This document shows positions 1-8,385 of a stretch of 64,000 bases of DNA, in pieces. Origin of the DNA: Pseudoalteromonas sp. (GTDB taxonomy: Bacteria > Pseudomonadota > Gammaproteobacteria > Enterobacterales > Alteromonadaceae); contig NZ_JAGYIU010000003.1 of the NCBI RefSeq assembly GCF_018402495.1, forward strand, positions 62,001 through 126,000, in the 5' to 3' direction. Every line of letters begins with the position of its first letter. The stretch's first letter is position 1. Below the pieces are notes generated by a model, which saw only the letters and a program-made list of their open reading frames with translations, was not told where the DNA came from and did no database searches. The translations under genes were made by a program, and so were the position numbers.

Positions 1-1
1 A

Positions 2-1063
2 AATAGCTATCTCTTATCTGCAGTTGCTAGTGCAAGTAAACAAAGTTTGGCGCCTGTAGCACCTAAGAAAAAATTAAGTAGTCAACAAGCTAAAACGGAT
101 GTTCAATTTGATTTTATTGGTGATTCTATTGCTGTGCAAACTGTAAAACGAATTTTAAATTCGGCAAAAAATTCAAAAGCTTCAGTATTTGTCACTGGAG
201 AAAGTGGCACAGGGAAGGAAGTATGTGCTCAATATTTACATGAGTATAGTAATCGAAAAAATCAGCGCTTTATAGCTATAAACTGCGCTGCTATCCCAAC
301 AGATTTATTTGAGTCTGAATTTTTTGGACACGTAAAAGGTGCATTTAGTGGTGCATTAATAGATAGAGTCGGTGCAGTGGAGGCGGCTGACGGAGGCACT
401 TTGTTCTTAGATGAAGTATGTGAAATGGAAGCGCCTTTGCAGGCCAAGTTATTACGCTTTTTGCAAACAGGTTGTTACAGTAAGATTGGATCTTCAGATG
501 TTAAGTATAGTGATGTTAGAATTGTATGCGCAACAAATAGGAATCCTCAAAAAGAAGTTGCAGAAAGTCGGTTTAGAGAGGATTTATTTTATAGATTAAA
601 TGTTATTCCTATTAATTTACCTCCTCTTAGAGAAAGAGAAGATGACATTTTAAATTTAGCTAATTTTTTTATTCGGCAGAAATCTTTGTCAGCAAGTAAG
701 GAATTTAAAAGCTTAAGTCCTGAAGCTGCAAAAGCATTCGTATCTTATGATTGGCCAGGAAATATACGAGAGCTTCAAAATGTAATTGAAAATAGCGTGG
801 TGATGAATGAAGGAGAAGTTATTGAGTTAAATATGTTGACTCAATTTAACGACCAAAAAATCTCTACAAAATGTGAAAAGTATCCAGTTCATGATCAGGA
901 AATAGCCTTCTTTTCAGATCAAATTTTACCTTTGTGGCAAGTTGAAAAACAAGCTATTGAATCGGCGATTATTTATTGCGATGGTAATATTCCATTAGCA
1001 GCTGTTAAGTTGGGGGTGAGTGCATCAACACTTTATAGAAAAATAAAAAGCTGGGAAAATTAG
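2..1063 (+). CDS. LuxO-like sigma-54-dependent response regulator, 5' end outside window
   Basis: The reading frame is open to the left edge, so the N-terminal receiver domain is cut off; the visible part is a hinge, an AAA+ sigma-54 activation domain and a Fis-type DNA-binding end. Visible motifs are Walker A (GESGTGKE), Walker B (GGTLFLDE), the sensor region with the arginine finger (RFREDLFYRLNV) and the WPGNIRELQN box. The C-terminus (EKQAIESAI...CDGNIPLAA...STLYRKI) closely resembles Vibrio LuxO, the quorum-sensing regulator that activates Qrr small RNA genes. The sigma-54 contact loop reads GAFSGA instead of the usual GAFTGA, a conservative change. A TTG at 47 could be mistaken for a start but lies inside the hinge. 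LuxO-like family is well supported; true orthology is inferred, and no qrr-like core was recognised in the gap that follows. Confidence 0.88.
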   Translation, partial: NSYLLSAVASASKQSLAPVAPKKKLSSQQAKTDVQFDFIGDSIAVQTVKRILNSAKNSKASVFVTGESGTGKEVCAQYLHEYSNRKNQRFIAINCAAIPTDLFESEFFGHVKGAFSGALIDRVGAVEAADGGTLFLDEVCEMEAPLQAKLLRFLQTGCYSKIGSSDVKYSDVRIVCATNRNPQKEVAESRFREDLFYRLNVIPINLPPLREREDDILNLANFFIRQKSLSASKEFKSLSPEAAKAFVSYDWPGNIRELQNVIENSVVMNEGEVIELNMLTQFNDQKISTKCEKYPVHDQEIAFFSDQILPLWQVEKQAIESAIIYCDGNIPLAAVKLGVSASTLYRKIKSWEN

Positions 1064-1364
1064 GGGTTGTTGATTCTTCAAGTTTAAATTTACATTAGTC
1101 TGTTTGGTATTTAAGTAAGGCAGTGTTTATGTGGTATGGTTATTTTTTCCATAAATAGGCGTTGCTCGAAGTGTTTTTCCTAGAGGCGACTAATTCTATG
1201 TTGCCTAAATAGATGGTGGAAAGGGGCGTGTTCAGGAAGCACACGCTTTACTTGGTTTTTACTTAGCCCACTTGCATTTTAATTCGCTAAACTAAGGAGT
1301 TTAAATTTTAAATTATTCCAAAAAAGAGCTAATACATTGTCCTTAAAGTAAAAGTCGAGTAATC

Positions 1365-1559
1365 AACCTGAACTCTGGATAATAAATCTATCTCAAGGAG
1401 CTATTCTCAGCGTAAACTGCATTGAATCTACTTACAACAGGCCAGGTATTAACGCGAAAATTCGGCTTGTTTTCACTGTAAATCTCTGGTTTGAAAAAAT
1501 AAACCTAATTATTACTATGATCCAATATGTTAGTAAATCTTTTAACCAGAGTTCAGGTT
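1365..1559. repeat. 195-bp segment bounded by 14-bp perfect inverted repeats
   Basis: AACCTGAACTCTGG at 1365-1378 and its exact reverse complement at 1546-1559 bound the segment. The match continues imperfectly for a few bases on both sides. The interior is AT-rich with no open frame. Size and inverted ends fit a miniature transposable element or a dispersed repeat, but no flanking duplication is obvious. A related 18-base sequence lies just after the aminopeptidase gene at 16938-16955. Confidence 0.5.
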
Positions 1560-1630
1560 AATAAATATTTAACTTTATTGACCAAGACAAACTTAAACCT
1601 CATATAAAGTAATAGACTTTAGCTAATAAA

Positions 1631-1688
1631 TCTCAATTTAAGTGCCATACTTCGAATGAAATTTAAACAATTCTCAATTTAAGTGGCA
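1631..1688. repeat. Pair of 17-bp direct repeats, 41-bp spacing
   Basis: TCTCAATTTAAGTGCCA at 1631-1647 recurs as TCTCAATTTAAGTGGCA at 1672-1688, one base different. Function unknown. It could be a binding-site pair upstream of bfd or a trace of a mobile element. Confidence 0.5.
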
Positions 1689-1733
1689 CTGGCCAAAAAA
1701 ATGCAAAAAAGTTAATTTAGGCTAAAAACCAAT

Positions 1734-1748
1734 TGATAACTATTTTTG
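1734..1748 (+). promoter_or_regulatory. Possible weak Fur box upstream of bfd
   Basis: TGATAAC-T-ATTTTTG matches about 10 of 14 positions of the 7-1-7 Fur model. bfd genes are classically repressed by Fur in iron-replete cells, so location and function agree, but the match is weak. Confidence 0.25.
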
Positions 1749-1797
1749 TTTAGATTAATATAGGCATATTAAATGTAATTGAGAGTTGTTTGTATTC

Positions 1798-1992
1798 ATG
1801 TATGTTTGTCTTTGTCACGGTGTGACCGATAAAAAAATTGAGCAAACCATCGACGATGGTGCTACTACCATGCGCGAGCTAACTAAAGAGCTTAAAGTGG
1901 GCAGCCAATGTGGTAAATGTTGTTGTTGTACTAAAAAGATCCTCAATCGTAAATTGATTCAAATTGCTGATGTTACTGATCAAGTGGCATAG
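1798..1992 (+). CDS. bfd: Bacterioferritin-associated ferredoxin
   Basis: A 64-residue [2Fe-2S] protein that in characterised systems docks on bacterioferritin and reduces its iron core so that Fe2+ is released. The four cluster cysteines are visible in the family spacing: C4 and C6 (CLC) and C38 and C41 (CGKC), followed by three further cysteines. The start is taken as ATG 1798, because Bfd proteins begin MYVC; an in-frame TTG at 1786 would add four residues. It faces the two bacterioferritin genes across a shared terminator, which fits a joint iron-storage unit. Probably iron regulated (see the weak Fur-like site). Confidence 0.93.
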   Translation: MYVCLCHGVTDKKIEQTIDDGATTMRELTKELKVGSQCGKCCCCTKKILNRKLIQIADVTDQVA

Positions 1993-1998
1993 TAAATT

Positions 1999-2038
1999 AA
2001 ACATAAAAAAAGCAGCTAAGGCTGCTTTTTTTATGTTT
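1999..2038. terminator. Bidirectional terminator between bfd and the bacterioferritin operon
   Basis: A perfect 18-bp stem (1999-2016 pairs with 2021-2038) around a TAAG loop has a GC-rich centre (AGCAGC/GCTGCT) with A and T runs on both sides, so it can stop transcription from either convergent gene. Confidence 0.9.
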
Positions 2039-2050
2039 ACAGGATTTAAC

Positions 2051-2515
2051 TTACATTTGTGATTGTAAGTAGTTTTCAAGACCGGTGCTTTTAATTAACG
2101 CTTGTTGTGTTTCTAGCCAGTCAATTTGCTCTTCTTGCTCGTTGAGTATGTTATCGAGCGCCTCACGGCTAATGTAATCTTTTTTGCTTTCAGCTAGTTT
2201 TATAGCTGCACGTAGCTCGTCTACCGTATCGAGTTCAAAGCTCATGTTAGCTGCAATCATCTCTTCGCTGTTTTCGCCTATACGTAAACGGCCTAAATCT
2301 TGAAGGTTCGGTAGGCCTTCTAAAAATAAAATACGCTCAATTAATCGATCGGCGTTTTTCATTTTTTGTATCGATACTTTGTAATCGGCTTTGTCTAATT
2401 TACTAAAGCCAAAATCTTTGAACATACGAGCATGTAAAAAGTATTGGTTAATGCCAACCAGTTCATTGGCCAGTACTTTGTTTAAAGCTGCAATAACGTC
2501 TTTATCGCCTTTCAT
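2051..2515 (-). CDS. bfr: Bacterioferritin, haem-binding subunit lacking ferroxidase ligands
   Basis: A 154-residue ferritin-fold four-helix protein, aligned along its whole length with E. coli Bfr. The haem ligand Met52 is present. Of the six dinuclear iron ligands only E18 and E94 remain; E51 is K, H54 is N, E127 is Q and H130 is Q. It therefore should bind inter-subunit haem but not oxidise iron itself. It is the second gene of a two-gene operon, 11 bases after its partner, which has the opposite pattern. Such two-subunit (BfrA/BfrB-type) bacterioferritins are known in Neisseria and Pseudomonas. Pairing into a mixed 24-mer is inferred. Confidence 0.92.
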   Translation of the reverse strand: MKGDKDVIAALNKVLANELVGINQYFLHARMFKDFGFSKLDKADYKVSIQKMKNADRLIERILFLEGLPNLQDLGRLRIGENSEEMIAANMSFELDTVDELRAAIKLAESKKDYISREALDNILNEQEEQIDWLETQQALIKSTGLENYLQSQM

Positions 2516-2526
2516 AATATAAGTCC

Positions 2527-3000
2527 TTATTCACCCATTTGTGATTGGTGATAGTTTTGAGTGCCGATTTTGTCAATTAGGCCAAGTTGTTGCTCTAACC
2601 AATAAACGTGATCTTCTTCAGTATCAAATAACAGCTTTTCTAAGATCTCACGTGATTGATAATCTTGTTGCTCTTCACAAATAGCGATGACATCTTTAAC
2701 GCACTCAACAACTTCAAGCTCTAAGGTTAAGTCGTTTTGGATCATGCTTTTTACATCGTTACCAATTAATAAGTCACGACGTTTGGTCATGTTTGGTACG
2801 CCTTCTAAAAAAAGAATACGTTTTATTAGCCAATCAGCGTGGTCTTTTTCTTCTTCCATTTCATGATTAAGGCGCTCATAAAGTTTATTTAGGCCCCAGT
2901 CGTCGTACATACGAGAATGGATAAAATACTGGTCAATAGCAGCTAATTCGTTAGCTAACAATGTATTGAAGGCGTCGATTACTTTTTGATTACCTTTCAT
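2527..3000 (-). CDS. bfr: Bacterioferritin, ferroxidase subunit lacking the haem ligand
   Basis: A 157-residue ferritin-fold protein. The ferroxidase ligands E18, E51, H54 and E94 are present, as is the E-x-x-H pair near residues 128/131 (shifted by a one-residue insertion). The haem-ligand position 52 is Lys instead of Met. It is thus the iron-oxidising partner of the haem-type subunit encoded just downstream. The start is placed at ATG 3000 because MKGNQKV matches the conserved family N-terminus; an upstream start at 3051 would add an unconserved 17-residue leader. It probably heads the operon. Confidence 0.92.
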   Translation of the reverse strand: MKGNQKVIDAFNTLLANELAAIDQYFIHSRMYDDWGLNKLYERLNHEMEEEKDHADWLIKRILFLEGVPNMTKRRDLLIGNDVKSMIQNDLTLELEVVECVKDVIAICEEQQDYQSREILEKLLFDTEEDHVYWLEQQLGLIDKIGTQNYHQSQMGE

Positions 3001-3210
3001 AGCGTTTACCTTAAAAATTCTAATTGCTGATAGTCTAGTGTATAGATACAAAATTGCAAGTAATTTACTTATAAATCATATGGTTAATATTGAGTTTGAT
3101 TCTCGTTTAAGTTTGCATTGTTGGTTGATTTGTAAACAAGTTGCAATTTGTATTTTTTATCAGCAGCTTACCTTGATGATAAATAAACAGGTCTTTTTAT
3201 TTAGCGGCGG

Positions 3211-4065
3211 CTAACAACATTCAATAATGCAGTGTTCAATTGCAAACTCGTCATGTAAGTAGTGTTTAATAGCGTTAAGTTCTATTTGTGTATCTGTTTG
3301 CAGAACAATTTCACAGTGAGTGGTGTTGTCGTCGAGCTGCCATGCTTTTATTGATTTTATTTGAGTAATGGCAAACTGTTGCAGTAATTTTTTGCTGATA
3401 AGTTGCTGATCAAAACCAATGGGCGCTGCTTGCATTAAAATATTGCAGCTGGCTTTAAGTAATAATATCCCATGATAAATAACATACAGTGATATCAATA
3501 TAGTCGCTATTAAATCAACTACATACCACTGGTATAAAATAATTAAAGTACCCGCAATAATAACGACTATTGATGCCATTGCATCAGACACATTATGAAT
3601 AAACGCCGCCTTAATATTCATATTGTTTTTAGCGCCAGCTTTATAAGTTAATAAAGCCGTTACTAAATCAATGAGTAGCGCAAAGGCAGCAACCCACACA
3701 ATAATCCAACCGTTAATCGGTTGCGGATTTAAATAACTATTTATGGCTTCAAAAATTAAATAACCACCGATGACTATTAACGTAGTGCTATTAAAAAGGG
3801 TTGCTAAAATTTCCGCGCGTTTGTAGCCAAAATGATGGGTTGTATCAGCGTGTTTATTGCCAATTTTACGGGCAATTAAAGCGATAAATATAGACGCGGC
3901 GTCACTTAAATTGTGTAATGCATCGGCCATTAACGAAAGGCTGCCAGACAATAGCCCACCAATAACTTGGACCACAGTAAGTAAAACATTAATAACTACA
4001 GCAAAAGTGAGTTGTTTATCACTTTGACTGTCGTCAACATGACTATGTGAATGACCATGGCTCAT
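3211..4065 (-). CDS. Cation diffusion facilitator, zinc efflux type (CzcD/ZitB-like)
   Basis: A 284-residue inner-membrane protein with about six hydrophobic helices. The N-terminus is His-rich (MSHGHSHSH), typical of zinc-handling members. The two intramembrane metal motifs of the family are visible: HNLSD in helix II and HNVSD in helix V. These proteins export Zn2+ (sometimes Cd2+, Co2+ or Ni2+) in exchange for protons. A short cytoplasmic domain rich in His, Asp and Cys ends the protein. It stands alone, transcribed away from the GNAT gene. The exact metal cannot be read from sequence. Confidence 0.9.
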   Translation of the reverse strand: MSHGHSHSHVDDSQSDKQLTFAVVINVLLTVVQVIGGLLSGSLSLMADALHNLSDAASIFIALIARKIGNKHADTTHHFGYKRAEILATLFNSTTLIVIGGYLIFEAINSYLNPQPINGWIIVWVAAFALLIDLVTALLTYKAGAKNNMNIKAAFIHNVSDAMASIVVIIAGTLIILYQWYVVDLIATILISLYVIYHGILLLKASCNILMQAAPIGFDQQLISKKLLQQFAITQIKSIKAWQLDDNTTHCEIVLQTDTQIELNAIKHYLHDEFAIEHCIIECC

Positions 4066-4337
4066 TTTAGTTAAACTCCCTTATTACTATACTTTTTACT
4101 CATAATGACAATTATTAGTTGTTTATAAAAGCACTGTTTTTTATTTATTTTAAATACCACAATGGCTCAATTTAAATAAGTGGGTGTAAGTACACTGTTG
4201 AATATAAAAACAGTGTGTGAACTTGCCTAGGGTATAAATAAATGTATTAATGGCTTAAGTTATCATAATTAGTTAAGTCCTTTTTATTTTGAATTAGGTG
4301 CTTAACAGGCATAAACGTAGTTTTTAAAGGGCCAACA

Positions 4338-4826
4338 ATGAATAAAACAATAGAAATTTGTGATGCAAAACCAAGTGACGCAAAAACAATCCTACACTTT
4401 ATTAATGAGCTTGCTATATACGAAAAAGAGCCTGATGCGGTAAAAACTAATGAGCAAGCAATTTTAGATACGCTGTTTTGTGATGGGGCAACCGCACACA
4501 GTATACTGTGTTTACAAGATGACGAACCCATTGGTTTTGCCGTGTATTTTTATAACTACTCTACTTGGCTAGGTAAAAATGGTCTTTATTTAGAAGATTT
4601 ATATGTCAGCCCGGATAGTCGAGGCAATGGTGCTGGTAAAGCTATAATGAAAGCACTGGCAAACAGAGCAATTAGCAAAGATTGTGGTCGCTTTGAGTGG
4701 GTGGTGCTTGATTGGAATAAACCCGCGATTGATTTTTATAATAGCATGGGCGCTGAGCCTCAAAATGAGTGGATTATTTATCGTTTGACGGGCCAGGCAT
4801 TAATCGACTTTGCGAATAAAGATTAA
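4338..4826 (+). CDS. GNAT N-acetyltransferase, diamine/polyamine acetyltransferase-like
   Basis: A 162-residue single-domain GNAT enzyme that transfers acetyl from acetyl-CoA to an amine. The acetyl-CoA loop reads SRGNGAGKAIM. The overall pattern (ELAIYEKEP near the N-terminus, LYLEDLYVSPDSRGNG, VLDWNKPAIDFYNSMGA) follows the spermidine/spermine acetyltransferase branch, including the catalytic-type Tyr after DF. AAGGG lies just before ATG 4338. Polyamine or thialysine-like substrates are inferred from family resemblance only. Confidence 0.85.
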   Translation: MNKTIEICDAKPSDAKTILHFINELAIYEKEPDAVKTNEQAILDTLFCDGATAHSILCLQDDEPIGFAVYFYNYSTWLGKNGLYLEDLYVSPDSRGNGAGKAIMKALANRAISKDCGRFEWVVLDWNKPAIDFYNSMGAEPQNEWIIYRLTGQALIDFANKD

Positions 4827-4898
4827 GTACCGAATATGGCCAGTAATATATTTGGTATGAGTTAAGCTAAGTGCTAAATAATTTACACAGAGTTGTTT

Positions 4899-6251
4899 AT
4901 GGGTGAGCAGCATTGGCAAAAAGCACGTCAGAGTCGGGATGCTCGTTTTGATGGGCTTTTTTATATAGCCGTTAAAAGCACCGGTATTTACTGTAGGCCT
5001 ATATGCCCTGCGCCTACTGCGCATGAAAAAAATGTAATTTACTATCAGTTTGCGCACAATGCAGCGCAAGCGGGTTTTAGGCCTTGTATTCGTTGTCGGC
5101 CTGATAGCGCGCCAGGCAGTGCGGCTTGGCTTGGAACAAAAACAACGGCTTTGCGTGCTAAGCAACTCATTGATCAAAATAATGAGCACGACTGCGAAAA
5201 ACTAGCTGTGCGTTTAGGAGTTAGCAGTCGTTACTTAAGGCGATTATTTTCTCAATACTTTGGTATCTCAATTACGCAATATCGGCTATTTAATCAATGC
5301 CACTTTGCAAAAAAGTTGATTCAAGAAACGAACTTACCCTTGACCGAGATTGCGTTTGCAGCAGGCTTTAAGAGTGTGCGCCGGTTTAATGATGCGTTTT
5401 TAAAACAACTTAATATTTCGCCTTCAGCACTTCGAAGTGCTAAACAATCACACGACTCATCTTTAACTTTAATTTTGCCTTTTCGTCCGCCGTATAACTG
5501 GCAGGCATTGCATGGGTTTTTAGCAAAGCGACTAATAAAGCCAATAGAGTGGTTAACGCCAACCAGTTATGGGCGTACTTTTACTTATAAATCGTGTAGA
5601 GGGCGCTTTGATGCTGAGTTTGTTGCAGATAAACATCATTTTCAGGTGCAAATTGATATAGATAATACGCAATATTTACAGCCAGTTATTAACAACATTC
5701 GCCGTGTACTTGATTTAGATGCAGATACTTATTTAATTGAGGCGCATTTAAGCGAACACATTAATAATGCATTTCCACTTACTAAAGGCTTAAGGTTACC
5801 AGGTATTTGGTCAAGCTTTGAAGCAGGTATTCGTGCTGTATTAGGTCAGCAGGTGAGTGTAACTGCGGCGCATAATTTAGTGACTCAATTAGTGCAACAG
5901 CTTTCAGAGCAGCAAGAGGGAAATGTTTACTTTCCAGCGCCTGAAGTGGTGGCAGGCAGTGACTTTGCTTTTTTTAAAATGCCGCAGGCACGTAAAAATG
6001 CATTACATAATCTTGCTGAATTTTGTGCCGTGAATCCCGATTATGATGACTTAGATCAATGGCTTAGTTTAAAAGGAATTGGCCCTTGGACGGTTAATTA
6101 TGCAAAGTTACGCGGCCAAAGCCAGCCCGATATTTTACTCGATGGCGATTTAGGCGTTAAAAAGGCACAAGCCGCAGCCACCCCGTTTGACTCAATAGCC
6201 TGTGCTCCATTTCGCTCTTACTTAACTTTTCAACTTTGGCAGCAATTATGA
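4899..6251 (+). CDS. Ada-type regulator fused to AlkA-type 3-methyladenine DNA glycosylase
   Basis: About 450 residues in three parts. The N-terminal Ada metal-binding domain has the zinc cysteines CRPIC and CIRC, one of which in Ada accepts methyl groups from DNA phosphotriesters. An AraC-type helix-turn-helix follows (about residues 85-185). The C-terminus is an AlkA-like HhH-GPD glycosylase with the hairpin GIGPWT and a downstream catalytic-type Asp (LLDGDLG). It should sense methylation damage, activate repair genes and excise alkylated purines. The start is placed at ATG 4899 rather than TTG 4893. Its stop overlaps the start of ogt by an ATGA, so the two are translationally coupled. The fused form is also known in other proteobacteria. 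Confidence 0.92.
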   Translation: MGEQHWQKARQSRDARFDGLFYIAVKSTGIYCRPICPAPTAHEKNVIYYQFAHNAAQAGFRPCIRCRPDSAPGSAAWLGTKTTALRAKQLIDQNNEHDCEKLAVRLGVSSRYLRRLFSQYFGISITQYRLFNQCHFAKKLIQETNLPLTEIAFAAGFKSVRRFNDAFLKQLNISPSALRSAKQSHDSSLTLILPFRPPYNWQALHGFLAKRLIKPIEWLTPTSYGRTFTYKSCRGRFDAEFVADKHHFQVQIDIDNTQYLQPVINNIRRVLDLDADTYLIEAHLSEHINNAFPLTKGLRLPGIWSSFEAGIRAVLGQQVSVTAAHNLVTQLVQQLSEQQEGNVYFPAPEVVAGSDFAFFKMPQARKNALHNLAEFCAVNPDYDDLDQWLSLKGIGPWTVNYAKLRGQSQPDILLDGDLGVKKAQAAATPFDSIACAPFRSYLTFQLWQQL

Positions 6252-6715
6252 TCATTGAAACTGTGTTACCTAGCCCAATAGATGACATTATTATTCAGGC
6301 AAGCGATAAAGGTGTTTGCTACGTTGGATTTTATCCCCCGAACAGGTATTCCATCACACCTCTAAATAAAGTCACTAACGTGCATATTCTGCAATGTGTG
6401 GCACAACTTAGAGAATACTTTGCCAAAACCCGCACGCACTTTGAGCTGAGTTTAGATACAAAAGGGACTGCTTTTCAACAAAGTGTATGGCAAGCATTAT
6501 GTAGCGTACCCTTTGGAAAAGTGGCGACTTACAAAGATATTGCCGAGCAGTTAAGCAACCCTAAAGCAGTCAGAGCGGTAGGGGCTGCAAATGGTAAAAA
6601 CCCAATCAGTATTATTGTGCCGTGTCATCGTATTATTGGCGCAAATAAAAAACTAACTGGTTATGCAGGTGGTTTAGAGCGCAAGCAATGGTTACTAGAG
6701 CATGAAGCAAAATAA
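6248..6715 (+). CDS. ogt: Methylated-DNA--protein-cysteine methyltransferase
   Basis: A 155-residue suicide repair protein that takes the methyl group from O6-methylguanine onto its own cysteine. The active-site PCHRIIG is present, with the upstream winged-helix FQQSVWQALCSVPFGKVATY and the RAVGAANGKNP loop typical of Ogt/MGMT. The start is ATG 6248, inside the ATGA overlap with the Ada/AlkA gene; an earlier TTG at 6236 would lie deep in that gene. Together the pair forms an alkylation damage operon. Confidence 0.95.
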   Translation: MIIETVLPSPIDDIIIQASDKGVCYVGFYPPNRYSITPLNKVTNVHILQCVAQLREYFAKTRTHFELSLDTKGTAFQQSVWQALCSVPFGKVATYKDIAEQLSNPKAVRAVGAANGKNPISIIVPCHRIIGANKKLTGYAGGLERKQWLLEHEAK

Positions 6716-6795
6716 ATAGCTAAATAACGTATCCAAATTTGTATTCTGAGCACTTTAAGGTAGCATAAGCGCACTTTTTATTTGAAGGCACGGCC

Positions 6796-7380
6796 ATGGC
6801 GCAATTATACTTTTACTACTCTGCAATGAATGCAGGTAAATCAACCACCTTACTACAATCTGCATTCAATTATAAAGAGCGCGGTATGGAGCCGGTGATC
6901 CTTACGGCGGCTATTGACGATAGAGCCGGAGTGGGTAAAGTATCCTCACGTATAGGCCTTCAAGCAGATGCACATATTTATGATGCGGATAAAGACGTGT
7001 ACGAGCTAATTAAATCGCTCAATAGTGATAAAAAACGTCATTGTGTGCTGGTGGATGAATGTCAGTTTTTATCAAAAGACCAAGTTATGCAGTTAACTGA
7101 TGTAGTCGATGAGTTAGGTATTCCGGTATTGTGTTATGGCTTGCGTAACGACTTTAGAGGTGAGCTATTTAGTGGCTCGCAATATTTACTGGCGTGGGCC
7201 GATAAGCTGATTGAGCTAAAAACGGTGTGTCATTGTGGGCGTAAAGCAAACCATGTATTGCGCACTGACGAAAACGGCGATGCAATAAGCGATGGTAACC
7301 AAGTTGAAATTGGCGGCAACGACCGTTACGAATCGGTGTGCCGCAAACATTACAAAGCGGCGTTAAATATGGGCCGTTAA
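6796..7380 (+). CDS. tdk: Thymidine kinase
   Basis: A 194-residue TK1-type enzyme that phosphorylates thymidine to dTMP with ATP in the salvage pathway. The P-loop is in [14 protein letters not shown] and the Mg-binding DECQF motif is present. The structural zinc is bound by CHC and a C-terminal C-x2-H (CRKH), and the thymidine-binding lasso contains YESVC. Length is normal. Its 3' end overlaps the convergent threonine aldolase gene by 18 bases. Confidence 0.96.
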   Translation: MAQLYFYYSAMNAGKSTTLLQSAFNYKERGMEPVILTAAIDDRAGVGKVSSRIGLQADAHIYDADKDVYELIKSLNSDKKRHCVLVDECQFLSKDQVMQLTDVVDELGIPVLCYGLRNDFRGELFSGSQYLLAWADKLIELKTVCHCGRKANHVLRTDENGDAISDGNQVEIGGNDRYESVCRKHYKAALNMGR

Positions 7381-8367
7381 CGCGGCTATAAAGGTATCTA
7401 TATCAGCTTTACTAATATCTAAATGGGTTACTAGCCTAAGTTGCTTATTTGGGCTAAACACAATACCTTGTGTTTTTAATTGCGCTGCCAGTTTAGTGAT
7501 ATTAATACTAGTATCAAACGTAGCGTAAACCATATTAGTCGTGTTGTTCATGTTTACGTTAAAGCCCGCAACACAGCTTAACTGCTGCGCTAAATAACGC
7601 GCGTTAGCGTGATCATCTATTAAGCGTTGAGTGTTATTTTCTAACGCATATTGCCCTGCAGCAGCTAACATACCCGCTTGGCGCATGCCGCCGCCAAGCA
7701 CTTTACGCCAGCGTCTTGCTTTGGCTATTAATGCCGTTGTACCAAGCAATAATGAACCAACGGGCGCACCTAAGCCTTTCGATAAACAAATAGAGACTGA
7801 ATCAAAATGTTGGGTGATTTCTTTAATATCAACGTTAAGCTCGGCTGCGGCATTAAATGCTCGTGCGCCATCTAAATGCAGTGCTAAGTTATGTTGGTTA
7901 ACAAATTCGCGTGCTTTGAGTAAATAATCAATACTCAGCACTTTACCCCCTATGGTGTTTTCAAGACTTAACAGGCGGGTTTTTGCAAAGTGGCTATCAT
8001 CGGGTTTAATTGCTGCAGTAATTTTAGTAAAACACAAGCTACCATCGGTTTCATTTTCAATAGGTTGTGGCTGAATAGAGCCTAAAACAGCAGCACCACC
8101 GCCTTCAAACTTATAGTTATGGGCAGCTTGGCCACATATATACTCATCACCTCGCTCACAATGCGCCATTAATGCCAATAAGTTTGTTTGCGTGCCTGAG
8201 CTACAAAAAAGTGCATCTTCCACATTAAAGCGCAATCTAGCATAGGCTTCTAATTGGTTAACGCTTTCATCATCGCCATATACATCATCGCCAACCGGGG
8301 CATGATACATAATATCTCGCATTTTATTGCAAGGCTTGGTCACTGTGTCTGAGCGAAAATCTATCAT
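7363..8367 (-). CDS. ltaE: Low-specificity L-threonine aldolase
   Basis: A 334-residue PLP enzyme of the beta-eliminating lyase fold that splits L-threonine or L-allo-threonine to glycine and acetaldehyde. Family marks are the N-terminal [10 protein letters not shown], the GAR/ASC-type [11 protein letters not shown] and the PLP lysine in [12 protein letters not shown]. An AAGGA site six bases before ATG supports the start. It follows rlmF by 18 bases on the same strand and is probably co-transcribed. Confidence 0.94.
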   Translation of the reverse strand: MIDFRSDTVTKPCNKMRDIMYHAPVGDDVYGDDESVNQLEAYARLRFNVEDALFCSSGTQTNLLALMAHCERGDEYICGQAAHNYKFEGGGAAVLGSIQPQPIENETDGSLCFTKITAAIKPDDSHFAKTRLLSLENTIGGKVLSIDYLLKAREFVNQHNLALHLDGARAFNAAAELNVDIKEITQHFDSVSICLSKGLGAPVGSLLLGTTALIAKARRWRKVLGGGMRQAGMLAAAGQYALENNTQRLIDDHANARYLAQQLSCVAGFNVNMNNTTNMVYATFDTSINITKLAAQLKTQGIVFSPNKQLRLVTHLDISKADIDTFIAALTAHI

Positions 8368-8385
8368 GAGTGGTCCTTATGGTTG

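Larger units (their letters stand above)
1064..1780. other. Repeat-rich intergenic gap with no recognisable gene
   Basis: About 700 bases lie between the LuxO-like gene and bfd. I see no convincing open frame. A short hairpin (GCGTGT / ACACGC, 1226-1231 and 1241-1246, nine-base loop) is followed by a T-rich stretch and could end transcription of the upstream gene, but it is about 160 bases past the stop. The rest holds the inverted and direct repeats listed separately. Confidence 0.5.

Noticed and set aside
47..49. TTG as the start of the LuxO-like gene
   Set aside because: The frame continues without a stop to the left edge and the position is in the hinge between receiver and AAA+ domains.
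1680..1705. Sigma-54 promoter (TGGCAC...TGC) before bfd
   Set aside because: The spacing between GG and GC is wrong for a -24/-12 element.
2527..3051. Longer bacterioferritin start at 3051
   Set aside because: It adds a 17-residue leader without family support; MKGNQKV is the conserved start.
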